Below, one piece after another: positions 1 through 9,712 of a stretch of DNA of 64,000 bases. Positions within the stretch are counted from its first letter, which is position 1, and each line of letters begins with the position of its first letter. This stretch comes from Gillisella vitis (lineage in GTDB: Bacteria > Pseudomonadota > Alphaproteobacteria > Rhizobiales > Rhizobiaceae), in contig NZ_JACHLU010000005.1 of NCBI RefSeq assembly GCF_014204625.1, forward strand, positions 186,001 through 250,000, written 5' to 3'. A model generated the notes under the pieces. The model was given only the letters and a program-made list of their open reading frames with translations, ran no database searches and was not told where the DNA came from. The position numbers and the translations under genes were made by a program.

Positions 1-135
1 GTGCTGTTCATCATCGAGATGGGCCTGATGATCAAATACATCCGCAAGGGCCCTTACATTGACGTCAATGAAACTGAAAACTGGCAGAAGCAGCACAGCA
101 ATCGTCTTGCTCCCGCCCCCCTTCCTGCGGAGTAA
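1..135 (+). CDS. cydA: Cytochrome bd ubiquinol oxidase subunit I, C-terminal fragment
   Basis: Only the last 44 codons are inside the window; the open frame enters from the left edge and stops at 133-135. The visible part is a hydrophobic end of a last membrane helix (VLFIIEMGLMIKYIRKGP) followed by a polar tail ending in PAPLPAE, as expected for the CydA C-terminus. The stop lies 5 bases before the cydB start, and cydB and cydX follow, which fixes the identity. CydA carries the quinol site and haems of the high-affinity terminal oxidase in the inner membrane. The identification rests mostly on context because so little of the protein is present. Confidence 0.85.
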   Translation: MLFIIEMGLMIKYIRKGPYIDVNETENWQKQHSNRLAPAPLPAE

Positions 136-140
136 TCATC

Positions 141-1292
141 ATGATCCTCAATCAACTCATCGACTTGGACATCCTGCGTGTGATCTGGTGGATACTGCTG
201 GGCGTGTTGCTCACGGGCTTTGCTCTCACGGATGGCTTCGATATGGGTGTCGGCGCGCTTTTGCCCTTCGTTGGTCGCAATGACAACGAGCGCCGGGTTG
301 CCATCAACACCATTGGTCCCGTCTGGGAAGGCAATCAGGTGTGGTTTATCTTAGGTGGCGGTGCCATCTTTGCCGCCTGGCCTCCTTTGTATGCCGTCAG
401 CTTTTCGGGCTTTTATCTGGCGATGTTTGCCATTCTGGCATCCTTCATCCTGCGCCCGGTTGGCTTCAAATATCGCTCCAAGCGCGACAGTGCCACATGG
501 CGCAATTGTTGGGACTGGGCATTGTTTGTTGGCGGTGCAGTACCTGCGCTGATCTTCGGCGTTGCCATGGGCAATGTGCTGCAAGGTGTGCCTTTCAGAC
601 TGGATGAGGATCTTCGGATTTTCTATGAAGGAAACTTCTTTGGACTTCTGAACCCCTTCGCACTTCTGGCCGGTGTTGTCTCGCTGATGATGCTGGTGAC
701 CCATGGTGCAGCATGGCTGAACCTGAAAACCGAAGGTGCCGTGCGTGACCGCGCCCGTGCCATTGGCTCGGTGACATCACTCATCACCATTGCAGCCTAT
801 ATCCTTGCAGGCGTCTGGCTGGCTGGCGGCATCTCAGGCTATCAGATCACGCTTCCTTCTGTGGCAAGTGGCCCATCCAACCCGCTGTACAAAGAGGCCA
901 TTCAGGCTGGTTCGTGGATGTCTGCCTATGACAGCCGCCCATGGATTGCTATTGCGCCAGTGCTGGGTGTGCTCGGCGGCCTGCTGACCTTCCTTGGTCT
1001 GCGCGCTGGCCGGGAAGTCTCGACCCTGCTGTTCTCAAAACTGTCGATCATCGGTGTCGTATCATCGGTCGGTCTGACCATGTTCCCCTTCATTCTGCCT
1101 TCAACGATTGATCCACGGTCTTCGCTGACAGTGTGGGATTCGTCATCATCTCAGCAGACATTGTTTGTGATGCTGGTGTCTGCGGTCATCTTCGTGCCGA
1201 TCGTGCTTGCCTACACCGCCTGGGTCTACAAGGTTCTGTGGGGCAAGGTGACGGAAGCAGACGTTAAAGCCAACGCGCATTCGGTCTATTGA
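141..1292 (+). CDS. cydB: Cytochrome bd ubiquinol oxidase subunit II
   Basis: A 383-residue polytopic membrane protein of the usual CydB length. The diagnostic N-terminal block is present: DGFDMGVGALLPFVGRND near residues 31-48, then INTIGPVWEGNQVW around 55-68. Together with CydA it forms the bd-type quinol oxidase, which reduces O2 to water at low oxygen without pumping protons. It starts 5 bases after the cydA stop and is followed 17 bases later by cydX, so the three genes form one operon. Assignment is secure; whether the enzyme is of the true bd or the cyanide-insensitive (CioAB) branch cannot be decided from this subunit alone, although the presence of cydX favours bd. Confidence 0.96.
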   Translation: MILNQLIDLDILRVIWWILLGVLLTGFALTDGFDMGVGALLPFVGRNDNERRVAINTIGPVWEGNQVWFILGGGAIFAAWPPLYAVSFSGFYLAMFAILASFILRPVGFKYRSKRDSATWRNCWDWALFVGGAVPALIFGVAMGNVLQGVPFRLDEDLRIFYEGNFFGLLNPFALLAGVVSLMMLVTHGAAWLNLKTEGAVRDRARAIGSVTSLITIAAYILAGVWLAGGISGYQITLPSVASGPSNPLYKEAIQAGSWMSAYDSRPWIAIAPVLGVLGGLLTFLGLRAGREVSTLLFSKLSIIGVVSSVGLTMFPFILPSTIDPRSSLTVWDSSSSQQTLFVMLVSAVIFVPIVLAYTAWVYKVLWGKVTEADVKANAHSVY

Positions 1293-1309
1293 CCGGGAAA
1301 GGAAATATC

Positions 1310-1438
1310 ATGTGGTACTTTGCCTGGCTTCTCGGATTGCCGCTGGCGGCAATGTTCGCGGTTTTGAACGCCATGTGGCTGGAAATGCAGGAAGATGCAC
1401 GCACCATGAAGCAGCCAGCCTTCAAGAAAAAGACATAA
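1310..1438 (+). CDS. cydX: Cytochrome bd oxidase small subunit CydX
   Basis: A 42-residue protein too short for most gene finders. It begins MWYFAWLLGLPLAAMFAVLN: the conserved YFAWxLG block of CydX/YbgT, then a single membrane helix and a basic tail (FKKKT). The ATG is preceded by GGAAAGGAAAT, a good ribosome site. It sits 17 bases after cydB, where cydX is found in proteobacteria. CydX binds CydA and stabilises the haem-containing oxidase. The N-terminal motif and position make this confident despite the size. Confidence 0.93.
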   Translation: MWYFAWLLGLPLAAMFAVLNAMWLEMQEDARTMKQPAFKKKT

Positions 1439-1463
1439 CGGCGGGGTTGACCCTTGCCAAAAA

Positions 1464-1497
1464 AAATCCGGGAGCGGCAAATGCCTCTCCCGGATTT
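1464..1497. terminator. Bidirectional hairpin terminator between cydX and the aldehyde dehydrogenase operon
   Basis: Perfect 11-bp arms AAATCCGGGAG (1464-1474) and CTCCCGGATTT (1487-1497), with a small internal GGCA/TGCC pairing in the loop. An A-run lies before the left arm and a T-rich stretch after the right arm, so the structure can end transcription from both the rightward cyd operon and the leftward dehydrogenase gene, which converge here. Confidence 0.85.
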
Positions 1498-1518
1498 ATA
1501 TTTTAAATCATACCTTTA

Positions 1519-2967
1519 TCAGAAAGGATAATGCTGGTTTGGATCTTCAATGGTGATCCAGCGCAGATCGGTAAATTCAGCAATGCACGCCTTGCCGCCA
1601 AAGCGGCCATAGCCAGAGCCTTTCACGCCACCAAAGGGCATCGGGCCTTCGTCAGCGACGGTTGGACCATTGATGTGGCACACACCCGATTCAATGCGGG
1701 CGGCAAGCGCCAGCGCACGGTGGACATCCCGGCTGAAGATAGCAGCTGACAAGCCATATTCCGTGTCATTGGCAATGCGAAGCGCCTCTTCCTCGTCCTT
1801 GACGCGGATCACCGGCTTGACCGGGCCGAAGCTTTCCTCGTCAAAGCTGCGCATCCCTTCCTTGACGTTGTCCAGCAGGGTCGCGGCTACAACGCTGCCA
1901 GTGACTTTGCCACCAGCAGCAAGGGTTGCTCCCTTGGACACCGCATCATCAATAAAGGACTGCATTTTTTGGGCTGCTTCCGGATTGACGAGAGAGCCAA
2001 GCACCACATGGCCGCGTGGATCTCCGGCTGGCAGAGCCGCAACACGGGCGGACAGCTTCTGCACAAATTCATCGGCAACCGCTTCATGCACAATCAAACG
2101 CTCGGTGGACATGCAAATCTGACCATTGTTGGCATAGCAGCCAAACACAGCAGCATTGACGGCGGCATCAATGTCGGCATCCTCCAGCACAATCAACGGC
2201 GCCTTGCCACCGAGTTCCAACAGGGCCGGCTTGAGGTGGCGGCCGCAAAGCTCGCCAATGATCCGCCCCACCTTGGTGGAACCCGTGAAGTTGACACGGC
2301 GCACCTCATGGGCGGCAATCAAGGCTTCCACCACCTGCGCTGCATCTTCCGGCGCATTGGTGATGACGTTGATAACGCCATCGGGGATGCCCGCTTCCAC
2401 CAGCACGTCACCAATCAGCACATGGGTGGCGGGGCAAGCTTCCGAGGCCTTCAAAATCGCGGTGTTACCAAAAGCAATCGCCCAGGCAACGGCGCGCGTA
2501 CCAAGAATAATCGGCGCGTTCCACGGCGCAATGCCGAGGCAAACACCAGCAGCCTGCCGCACACCCATGGCCAGCATACCGGGCTTGTCAGACGGAATAA
2601 TCTCACCCTGAACCTGCGTGACCATGCTGGCAGCTTCGCGCAACACGCCAGCGGCCAGCATGGCATTAAAGCCTGCCCATGGCCCAGTGCTGCCTGTCTC
2701 CGCAATCATCAGCTTGGCAAAATCGCCAGCCTTGGCATCCATAATGTCAGCAGCCTTCAACAACAGCGCGCGACGAGCGCTTGGCGCGGTGCGCGACCAT
2801 GCAGGAAAGGCTGCCTGTGCTGCCGCAACCGCTGCCTTCACATCATCAAGGCCAGAGGCGGGCGCACGGCTGGCCACTTGGCCGGTAAACGGATCAATCC
2901 GATCAAACGTCTTGCCGGATATGGCTCCAACCTTTTTGCCACCGATAATCTGTTGAATTTCAAACAT
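1519..2967 (-). CDS. NAD(P)-dependent aldehyde dehydrogenase (aromatic/semialdehyde type), paralogue 1
   Basis: 482 residues from the ATG at 2967, which has GGAGGAAAGAAC just upstream; an upstream in-frame start would add an unlikely polar leader. It has all ALDH landmarks: APWNAP with catalytic-site Asn150, FTGSTKVG (cofactor loop) near 227-234, LELGGKAP with Glu251, GQICMS with nucleophile Cys285, and the C-terminal MPFGGVKGSGYGRFGG block. It oxidises an aldehyde to the acid in the cytosol. The sequence style (APWNAP, GQICMSTER) resembles salicylaldehyde/vanillin dehydrogenases more than betaine or succinate-semialdehyde types, but the substrate is an inference. It overlaps the upstream paralogue by 8 bases, so the two are translated from one message. 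Confidence 0.93.
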   Translation of the reverse strand: MFEIQQIIGGKKVGAISGKTFDRIDPFTGQVASRAPASGLDDVKAAVAAAQAAFPAWSRTAPSARRALLLKAADIMDAKAGDFAKLMIAETGSTGPWAGFNAMLAAGVLREAASMVTQVQGEIIPSDKPGMLAMGVRQAAGVCLGIAPWNAPIILGTRAVAWAIAFGNTAILKASEACPATHVLIGDVLVEAGIPDGVINVITNAPEDAAQVVEALIAAHEVRRVNFTGSTKVGRIIGELCGRHLKPALLELGGKAPLIVLEDADIDAAVNAAVFGCYANNGQICMSTERLIVHEAVADEFVQKLSARVAALPAGDPRGHVVLGSLVNPEAAQKMQSFIDDAVSKGATLAAGGKVTGSVVAATLLDNVKEGMRSFDEESFGPVKPVIRVKDEEEALRIANDTEYGLSAAIFSRDVHRALALAARIESGVCHINGPTVADEGPMPFGGVKGSGYGRFGGKACIAEFTDLRWITIEDPNQHYPF

Positions 2968-4522
2968 GTTCTTTCCTCCACTTTTTGATTTTATCACTCT
3001 GTTTGGTGGTGTTTTGCCCAAGCGACACCGTCACCCAGCGCAATTCAGTAAATTCATCCAGCGCGGCCTCTCCTCCAAAGCGGCCATAGCCCGAAGCCTT
3101 GACCCCGCCAAACGGCATATCAGGCTGATCGGCAACGGTTGCCGCATTGATGTGGAGAATGCCGGTTTCGACCCGTCGGGCGACCGCGAGTGCGCGATGC
3201 AGATCGCGGCTGAACACCGCACCCGAAAGACCGTATTCACAATCATTGGCAACGGTGATGGCCTCATCCACATCTGAAACCCGGATCACGGAGACCACCG
3301 GGCCAAAGCTCTCCTCCCGATAAAGCCGCATTCCGGGCAAGACGTGATCAACCACGGTTGCATCCATCAACGCCTCACGCACCTGACCACCAACCACGAC
3401 TTTGGCACCTTTGGCGACGGCATCATCGATCAACGCGGCAATGCGCAGGCCGGATTCGACTGAAATCAATGCACCAAGCGGATGTGTGGCCAGAGCTGGA
3501 TCGGCAGCTTTGAAGGCCCGCGCCTTGGCCACAAACAGGCTCATGAAATCATCAGCAATGGCATCCAGCACAATAATGCGCTCTGTGGACATGCAGATCT
3601 GGCCCTGATTGAGAAAAGCTCCAAACGCTGCTGCGTCTGCGGCCTCTTCCAGATTGGCATCGTCCAGCACAATAAGCGGGGCCTTGCCGCCCAGTTCCAG
3701 CAGGCAGCGCTTCAAATGGCGCGCCGCCATCTGGGCGATGATCCGGCCAACACGGGTGGAGCCGGTAAAATTCACCCGCCGCACCACAGGATGGGCAATC
3801 AGCGCCTCAACAATCACGGAAGCATCTGCGGGCGCGTTGGAGATGATATTCAAAACTCCATCTGGCAAGCCAGCCAGTTGCAACAGGTCTCCCAGCAATC
3901 GTTGAGTTGCCGGGCAAAGTTCAGAGCTCTTCAGAATAACGGTGTTGCCACAGGCCAGCGCCAGCGCCATCGAGCGCACAGCCAGCAATATCGGCGCATT
4001 CCATGGCGCCATGGCCAGACAGACGCCCGCAGGCTGGCGGATCGAAAAGGAGTGCATCTGCTCCATCGTTTCAGGTCGCGGTAATTCAACCATATGGTGC
4101 GTCATGCTGGCGGCATCCCGAAAGATTCTCGCACCATGTTCCGTATTGAAATCGCACCATGGCCGGGTCGCACCCGTTTCAAGCATCATCACGCGGGCAA
4201 ATGCGTCTTTGTGGGCAAGTAGCAGATCGGCTGCCTTTTCCAAAATTGCCTGACGCTCAAAAACAGGGGTTTCTGACCACGACGGAAAGGCGGCGGCAGC
4301 GCTGCGTGCTGCCCGATCCACATCCTCAGAGCTTGCGGCGGCGGCAATGGTTGTGATGTCGCCAGAGAGCGGATTGATGCAGCTAAAACTCTGATGAGAT
4401 GACGCATTCACCGATTTGCCACCAATCAGAAGATCAGCCTGAAGCGGCACAGCCTGTCCTTTTTCAGGTGCGAGGCCTTTGTCTGCACTCTTATCTGATC
4501 TGCTTAAATGCGCTGGCATCAT
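2960..4522 (-). CDS. NAD(P)-dependent aldehyde dehydrogenase, paralogue 2
   Basis: 520 residues. It carries the same family motifs as its downstream neighbour: APWNAP (Asn175), FTGSTRVG, LELGGKAP (Glu276), GQICMS (Cys310) and FGGVKASGYGRFGG. A 25-30-residue N-terminal extension (SADKGLAPEKGQAVPLQ) precedes the usual start of the fold. The ribosome site GGGAGGAGG lies upstream of two adjacent ATGs (4522 and 4519). It overlaps the next gene by 8 bases. The two proteins are clearly paralogous yet diverged throughout, so they may form a hetero-oligomer or act on different aldehydes. The AraC gene on the other side of the promoter region is the likely regulator. Confidence 0.93.
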   Translation of the reverse strand: MMPAHLSRSDKSADKGLAPEKGQAVPLQADLLIGGKSVNASSHQSFSCINPLSGDITTIAAAASSEDVDRAARSAAAAFPSWSETPVFERQAILEKAADLLLAHKDAFARVMMLETGATRPWCDFNTEHGARIFRDAASMTHHMVELPRPETMEQMHSFSIRQPAGVCLAMAPWNAPILLAVRSMALALACGNTVILKSSELCPATQRLLGDLLQLAGLPDGVLNIISNAPADASVIVEALIAHPVVRRVNFTGSTRVGRIIAQMAARHLKRCLLELGGKAPLIVLDDANLEEAADAAAFGAFLNQGQICMSTERIIVLDAIADDFMSLFVAKARAFKAADPALATHPLGALISVESGLRIAALIDDAVAKGAKVVVGGQVREALMDATVVDHVLPGMRLYREESFGPVVSVIRVSDVDEAITVANDCEYGLSGAVFSRDLHRALAVARRVETGILHINAATVADQPDMPFGGVKASGYGRFGGEAALDEFTELRWVTVSLGQNTTKQSDKIKKWRKEHV

Positions 4523-4570
4523 CTCCCGTGCCTCCTCCCAAAGGCCAAGGTGAGATTACAGCATTGCCTG

Positions 4571-4600
4571 TTGAGTAGAATGTCGATATTTGGGTATAAA
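4571..4600 (+). promoter_or_regulatory. Candidate sigma-70 promoter for the AraC gene
   Basis: TTGAGT (4571-4576), an 18-base spacer and TATAAA (4595-4600), ending 44 bases before the regulator's start codon. The intergenic stretch 4523-4644 is AT-rich relative to its surroundings and must also carry the leftward promoter of the dehydrogenase pair. Support is from box similarity only. Confidence 0.4.
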
Positions 4601-4644
4601 TTGTAAAAAACTGGGAATATAAGCAGAAGTTTTGTGGAGCAGGC

Positions 4645-5541
4645 ATGGTTGATGAACTCGCCTTGATGCGAAAGGTGCATGCCGAGGTTTTAGAACCAGC
4701 ACTTGCAGAGCGTAGCTTTCGCCTGAACAATCAGCTCCACCGCTGGTTTACCCATATGGCGCTTCTCAGTCATGGCCGTCTGGTTTTGGGAGGCGCTGAG
4801 GACCGGGATGGGCTGGAGGGGCCGGGCCTGCTGGTTTTGCCGCCGTCACCGGGCTTGCGTTTGCGGCTGGCCGCAGGGTCCAGATGCTATGTGATCGGGG
4901 TGGCAATGGATGTGATGGCCGATGCGATTGGTGATTATCCAGAATCGCCTGCCATTCGCCGTTTCATGACCACAGCCAGTCTCTTCAGCGGGCTGGATAC
5001 AGAACAATGCGGGATGCTGGAGCGGCTGTTTCAGGGCTTTGTTGCAGAGGTTCAGGCGCAAGGACAGGTTTCGCACATGGTGGTATCAGCCTATCTTCGG
5101 CTGTTATTGCTGTGGGCGTGGCGGCATAACACACCCAATGAACCGGCTGGCCTGCTGTCCGCAGGTGGAATGACGCTGTTGCAACAGTTTCGACAATTGG
5201 TCGAGGCGGAATTTCGCCAGCACCGGCCCATATCCTATTATGCAGAGCAATTGGGCATCTCGATGGACCGTCTGCATGGCATTTGTCGGCGCAATCTCAA
5301 CCGTGCACCAATTGAGCTTGTCCACGAGCGGCTGGCACAGGAAGCACAATCCCGACTGGAACGCTCGGACCGCAGTGTGCGTGACATCTCCGACGGACTT
5401 GGCTTCAAAGACCCCGCCCATTTCAGTCATTTTTTCAAAAGCAAAACCGGCCTGTCGCCTGCACGCTACCGCCGGGCGGTGCGTCAGGCATCGACGCCGT
5501 CTTCTGCACGTGCCAATGTCGAGTATCACGACTGGCCGTAA
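4645..5541 (+). CDS. AraC-family transcriptional regulator
   Basis: 298 residues. The C-terminal third carries the double helix-turn-helix of the AraC family: the first HTH around SYYAEQLGISMDRLHGICRR (residues 198-217) and the second in the conserved block ISDGLGFKDPAHFSHFFKSKTGLSPARYRR (roughly 250-280). The N-terminal half looks like a cupin-type sensor domain, as in regulators of aromatic compound use. It is divergent from the two aldehyde dehydrogenases, which are its most probable targets. It converges with the lac operon, with only 9 bases between stop codons and no obvious terminator. Confidence 0.9.
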   Translation: MVDELALMRKVHAEVLEPALAERSFRLNNQLHRWFTHMALLSHGRLVLGGAEDRDGLEGPGLLVLPPSPGLRLRLAAGSRCYVIGVAMDVMADAIGDYPESPAIRRFMTTASLFSGLDTEQCGMLERLFQGFVAEVQAQGQVSHMVVSAYLRLLLLWAWRHNTPNEPAGLLSAGGMTLLQQFRQLVEAEFRQHRPISYYAEQLGISMDRLHGICRRNLNRAPIELVHERLAQEAQSRLERSDRSVRDISDGLGFKDPAHFSHFFKSKTGLSPARYRRAVRQASTPSSARANVEYHDWP

Positions 5542-5550
5542 GGCGACGCT

Positions 5551-6636
5551 TCAGCGCAAACGATTGCCATTGTCATCAAACAACAGGCATTTGCCGGCTG
5601 AAATGCCGAGGGTGACAGTGCTTTGCCGCTGATCTGTCCGCCGTTGGCGCTGCTCGGCAATCACAGGCTCACCATCTCGCAATCTGGCATAAACAAAGCT
5701 GGTGCTGCCCAGATTTTCGGTCACATCCACCTCGACCGTCAACTGCGCATCACCTTCGCCTTCCGCCAGAAAATGCTCCGGGCGCAAGCCAAGACTGAGG
5801 CTCTGCCCCACCGACACTGTCGCAGACAGAGGCAGGCTGAGTTGTATGTCTGGTTGCCTGGCAAGGGCGATTGTTACCCGGTTCTGCCCTGTCTCGACAA
5901 CATGGGCTGAGAGAAAATTCATTTTCGGTGAGCCGATAAAGCCCGCCACAAACATGGTGTCGGGATCATCGTAAAGATGCAAGGGTGAGCCGATCTGCTC
6001 GACTTTTCCGGCCCGCATCACGACAATCTTGTCGGCCAGTGTCATCGCCTCCACCTGATCATGGGTGACATAGATGATGGTGGCGTTCAACTCCTTGTGC
6101 AAGCGGGCAATCTCGATGCGCATATTGACGCGAAGCTCGGCATCAAGATTGGACAGCGGCTCATCGAACAGAAACACATCCGGCTTGCGCACAATCGCGC
6201 GGCCAATGGCCACCCGTTGACGCTGCCCCCCGGAAAGCTGGGCGGGCTTGCGGGCCATAAGTGCGTCCAGCTCAAGAATTTTGGCCGCGTCACGGACACG
6301 CCGGTTGATCTCCGATTTATCCATGCCAGCAAACCGCAGGGCAAAACCCATGTTTTGCTGTACAGTCATGTGCGGATACAGCGCATAGGTCTGAAACACC
6401 ATGGCAATGCCGCGCATGGACGGATCAACATCATTCATCTGCTTGCCCCCAATGGTGAGGGTGCCCGCCGAAATGTCTTCCAGACCGGCAATCATGCGCA
6501 GCAGCGTTGATTTTCCGCAGCCGGAGGGACCAACAAACACCACAAATTCACCAGATTTGACCTCCAGATCAACACCCTTGATCACCTCAAGAGCACCATA
6601 GCTTTTGCAGATGGCAGCAAGCGAGACATTGGTCAT
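5551..6636 (-). CDS. lacK: Lactose ABC importer ATP-binding protein (LacK/MalK type)
   Basis: 361 residues. Walker [10 protein letters not shown], signature LSGGQRQR, Walker [13 protein letters not shown] and the H-loop YVTHDQ are all present. A C-terminal TOBE-type regulatory domain follows from about residue 240, as in MalK/UgpC proteins. It energises the LacFG permease at the inner membrane. It is the last gene of an operon in the order E-F-G-Z-K, the same as the characterised lac operon of Agrobacterium radiobacter, which is the basis for the symbol. It starts 10 bases after the lacZ stop. Confidence 0.9.
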   Translation of the reverse strand: MTNVSLAAICKSYGALEVIKGVDLEVKSGEFVVFVGPSGCGKSTLLRMIAGLEDISAGTLTIGGKQMNDVDPSMRGIAMVFQTYALYPHMTVQQNMGFALRFAGMDKSEINRRVRDAAKILELDALMARKPAQLSGGQRQRVAIGRAIVRKPDVFLFDEPLSNLDAELRVNMRIEIARLHKELNATIIYVTHDQVEAMTLADKIVVMRAGKVEQIGSPLHLYDDPDTMFVAGFIGSPKMNFLSAHVVETGQNRVTIALARQPDIQLSLPLSATVSVGQSLSLGLRPEHFLAEGEGDAQLTVEVDVTENLGSTSFVYARLRDGEPVIAEQRQRRTDQRQSTVTLGISAGKCLLFDDNGNRLR

Positions 6637-6646
6637 GGGGTCGGCC

Positions 6647-8893
6647 TCACGATACGGTCAAGGTGATGGTCTGGGTACCAAACGGACGGCAGGTGGCTGT
6701 CAATGTGAGTGTGCCAGCATCCTCACCCGCCTCGATCCACAGGCCCGTGACGCCGCCTTTGAAGCTCGACAGAGCAGGCCCAATGATACGGCCGGGGCCT
6801 TCCAGCGACAGCGCAACCGGATCGTCAAAGAACGGCAGAACATTGCCGCCCTGATCGAGGGCACGCAAAATCACCCGCACGGTGTCTTTTTCTCCGGCGG
6901 CAAGGGCGGTATCATCGGCCACAATCTCAAGCTTTGTTGGCATCGGATCGGCTGGTAATTCAACGGTTTTGACCAGTTCTCCATCGAGATAGCCTGTCAC
7001 GGTGCCGCCCATCCACGTCAGGCCCCACGTGCCAAACTCTTCTCTGGTGATGCTGCGCTGATCGATGATCACCGGAGGATGCGGCAGATGCGGGTAGGTC
7101 TCCCGATCCGGGTAAACCCGCTTGGTCAGCGTTTGACCAAGCGTCAGCTCGACATAATCGCAATTGGTGAGAATGATCAGCGGCAGAACGCCACCAATAT
7201 TGCGCTCACCACGCGCCCAAAAGGTTACAGGTTGAAGCACAACGCCGCCTGAGGCATCCCCCTGTGAGGCGTAGACAGAGGCCGCCAGTTTGGGTTCGCG
7301 GTACATATCCATGACGCCGTGATAGCAAATGCGGTCGCCGGAGCCGAAATCCTTGTGGGTGTTATAGTCAAACATGCACCAGCCGGTGCAGCCCGCAATC
7401 GAGGCATCGCCCGCAACCGCATCCAGCATCAGCAGATGCCGGGTCACATGTTCGGCCTGCCGCTGCTCCTGATCCCAGCGTTTGGTGGGATACATATGGC
7501 CGTTATATTCGGTAATCATATAGGGTACTTTTGTGGACAGTCCGGTCACTTCGGTCTGATCGCGGATCACCACCCGGCCACGGTTGTTGCCCGGCATTTC
7601 CTCCAAGCCCAGCACGAAATCGTTCATGGTGTAAACGTCTTCCAGCATTTCACTATCGGGAATGCAGCGTACGCCGCCCGTCTGGCGGGTTGTGTCCAGT
7701 TCGCGGGCCACTCGGTTGGTCTCGACATAAAAATCGTGGCTGTCTCTGGACTCGTTGATGCGCACGCCCCAGATGATGATTGAGGGGTGGTTCCAGTCGC
7801 GCTCAATCATCCGGCGAACGTTTTTGATCGATTCCTGCTGCCACTCCAGACCGCCAATATGCTGCCAGCCGGGAATTTCCTCGAACACCAGCAGGCCGAT
7901 GTCGTCGCAGCGATCGAGAAACCATTTCGATTGCGGATAGTGAGAGGTGCGCACGATGTTGCAGCGCAGATCAAACTTCAAAATATCCGCATCTTTTTCC
8001 TGTCCGCGCCGCCCCATGGCATAGCCCAGATGCGGCCATGCCTGATGGCGGTTGAGACCACGCAGTTTGACTGGCTTGTTATTGAGGAAAAAGCCATCGG
8101 TGCGAAACTCAACCGTGCGAAAACCAAAGCGACTGGAAAGGCCGTCTTTGCCATGGGCGGTGCTGATCTCGGCGCTCAAGGTGTAAAGAACCGGGTTCTC
8201 AAGATCCCACAGGGCTGCGTTGGAAATGCCGCAGAGTGTCACAAGCGTTTCCGTGCCCGTGAGCGGGCTTTCTGCACTGGCAATTGCCGCACCGTTTTTG
8301 TCGGTGATTGTCACCGTCACGGCGCCGGAAGCGTCCAGTGACTGATGATTGGCGAGAATAATTTTGGCCGTGACACTTTTCGTATCAGCCAAAGCATCCG
8401 GCGTCTCAATTTTGATGTTCTTTATCGACACCGGATCGGTCACTTTCAGCCAGACATCCCGATAAATCCCCGCATAGGTGAGATAGTCAATCTGGCCCCC
8501 GAAGGGCGGGATTTCCGGGTTTTCAGACCCATCGATTTTGACGCAAAGCAGATTATCACCATGCTTCAGATGTGGGGTGAGGCGGGCTTCAAACGGGGTG
8601 TAGCCATCTTTGTGGGCGATAATGTCCTGCCCATTGAGGGTCACAACCGCATCCGCCATGGCGGCGTCAAACACGACAGAGACCTCTCGGCCCTCAAACC
8701 CCGGCTCCCATGCGATGACTTTTTGATAGGTGAAGGCTTTTTGATAGAGCTTTTCATCAAAGTAATTATAGGGCAGCTCCACTGCCGTGTGTGGCAGGCG
8801 GACGGTTTCGCCGCTCTGGAGAGTGTTCGTCCAGGCAGGCTCAAACCCGTGAACGAAGGTCCAGTTGGCATTGAAATTCTCATATCGACGCAT
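6647..8893 (-). CDS. lacZ: Beta-galactosidase, glycoside hydrolase family 2
   Basis: 748 residues with the GH2 plan: an N-terminal jelly-roll sugar-binding domain (about 1-170), an immunoglobulin-like domain, a TIM barrel (about 265-560) and C-terminal beta domains. Barrel landmarks are [37 protein letters not shown], the acid/base motif WGVRINES and the probable nucleophile in MITEYNGHM. No signal peptide is seen, so it is cytosolic. It sits between the permease and ATPase genes of a sugar importer under an EbgR-like LacI regulator, so hydrolysis of an imported beta-galactoside, most likely lactose, is the natural reading. A beta-glucuronidase or other GH2 specificity cannot be excluded by eye. 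Confidence 0.9.
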   Translation of the reverse strand: MRRYENFNANWTFVHGFEPAWTNTLQSGETVRLPHTAVELPYNYFDEKLYQKAFTYQKVIAWEPGFEGREVSVVFDAAMADAVVTLNGQDIIAHKDGYTPFEARLTPHLKHGDNLLCVKIDGSENPEIPPFGGQIDYLTYAGIYRDVWLKVTDPVSIKNIKIETPDALADTKSVTAKIILANHQSLDASGAVTVTITDKNGAAIASAESPLTGTETLVTLCGISNAALWDLENPVLYTLSAEISTAHGKDGLSSRFGFRTVEFRTDGFFLNNKPVKLRGLNRHQAWPHLGYAMGRRGQEKDADILKFDLRCNIVRTSHYPQSKWFLDRCDDIGLLVFEEIPGWQHIGGLEWQQESIKNVRRMIERDWNHPSIIIWGVRINESRDSHDFYVETNRVARELDTTRQTGGVRCIPDSEMLEDVYTMNDFVLGLEEMPGNNRGRVVIRDQTEVTGLSTKVPYMITEYNGHMYPTKRWDQEQRQAEHVTRHLLMLDAVAGDASIAGCTGWCMFDYNTHKDFGSGDRICYHGVMDMYREPKLAASVYASQGDASGGVVLQPVTFWARGERNIGGVLPLIILTNCDYVELTLGQTLTKRVYPDRETYPHLPHPPVIIDQRSITREEFGTWGLTWMGGTVTGYLDGELVKTVELPADPMPTKLEIVADDTALAAGEKDTVRVILRALDQGGNVLPFFDDPVALSLEGPGRIIGPALSSFKGGVTGLWIEAGEDAGTLTLTATCRPFGTQTITLTVS

Positions 8894-8902
8894 GATAAAA
8901 CC

Positions 8903-9712
8903 CTATTTGACCGAGCCAAGCATGCCTTGCACGAATTGGCGCTGCATGGCGAAAAAGACCAGAAGTGTTGGGAGAGTGGCGAGAATGGTACCGATCATCA
9001 CGATGCCGTATTCAGGAAAATAGGCCGAAGCGAGCGATGACACGACGAGGGTAATCGTCTTGGTGTCGTTGGATTGCAGCACAATCAGCGGCCAAAGATA
9101 ATTGTTCCAGTTGAGCATGAACACGATGACAAAAGCGGCAGCAAAGGTGGAACGCATCACCGGCAGATAAATGTAGAGAAAGATCTGCCACTCCTTCAGC
9201 CCATCCATCTTGGCCGCATCGCGCAGAGCCGATGGAAAAGCCTTTGATGCCTGACGAAAATAGAAAATGATGAAGGCAGACGCGAGACCGGGCAGCACAA
9301 TGGCAATATGGGTGTTGATCAGCCCGGCTTTGGACATCAGCAAAAACAGCGGGATCATCAGCGCCCCAAACGGCACCATCAACGTCAGCAGCACGGCGGC
9401 ATAAATCCGGTCGCGCAGTTTTGAGCGAAACATTTCAAAGCCATAGCCCGCCAGAGACGAGATCAGCAGGGTGATCAGCGTGCCAAACACCGCGATTTTT
9501 ACAGAGTTCCACATGATCAGTGGCACATCCACGGCATTGAAAAAGCCGGTGATATTGGCCATCAGCGCCGAGCCGAACGAAAGCTTGCCCCGGATAATAT
9601 CCGATGTGGTGTTGGTTGCCCCAATTGCCATCCAGATAAATGGAAACACCGAGAGAAAAGCCGCAAACGACAGAAAGCCATATTGCAGATATGTTCCAAA
9701 GCGGCGGGTCAT
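8903..9712 (-). CDS. lacG: Lactose ABC importer permease (LacG/MalG type)
   Basis: 269 residues with about six membrane helices. The ATPase-contact EAA loop is seen in DAAKMDGLKEWQIFLYIYLP, typical of MalG-like carbohydrate permeases. Its ATG overlaps the lacF stop in ATGA, implying translational coupling, and the lacZ start follows 9 bases after its stop. With LacF it forms the transmembrane channel fed by LacE and driven by LacK. Confidence 0.9.
   Translation of the reverse strand: MTRRFGTYLQYGFLSFAAFLSVFPFIWMAIGATNTTSDIIRGKLSFGSALMANITGFFNAVDVPLIMWNSVKIAVFGTLITLLISSLAGYGFEMFRSKLRDRIYAAVLLTLMVPFGALMIPLFLLMSKAGLINTHIAIVLPGLASAFIIFYFRQASKAFPSALRDAAKMDGLKEWQIFLYIYLPVMRSTFAAAFVIVFMLNWNNYLWPLIVLQSNDTKTITLVVSSLASAYFPEYGIVMIGTILATLPTLLVFFAMQRQFVQGMLGSVK

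Noticed and set aside
1969..2988. A 339-codon plus-strand frame within the first aldehyde dehydrogenase
   Set aside because: Shadow of a gene with all ALDH motifs; the translated sequence is His/Asn/Gly-rich and not protein-like.
1519..4522. The two aldehyde dehydrogenases as an assembly duplication
   Set aside because: The proteins differ throughout, including in length and N-terminus, so this is an old duplication.
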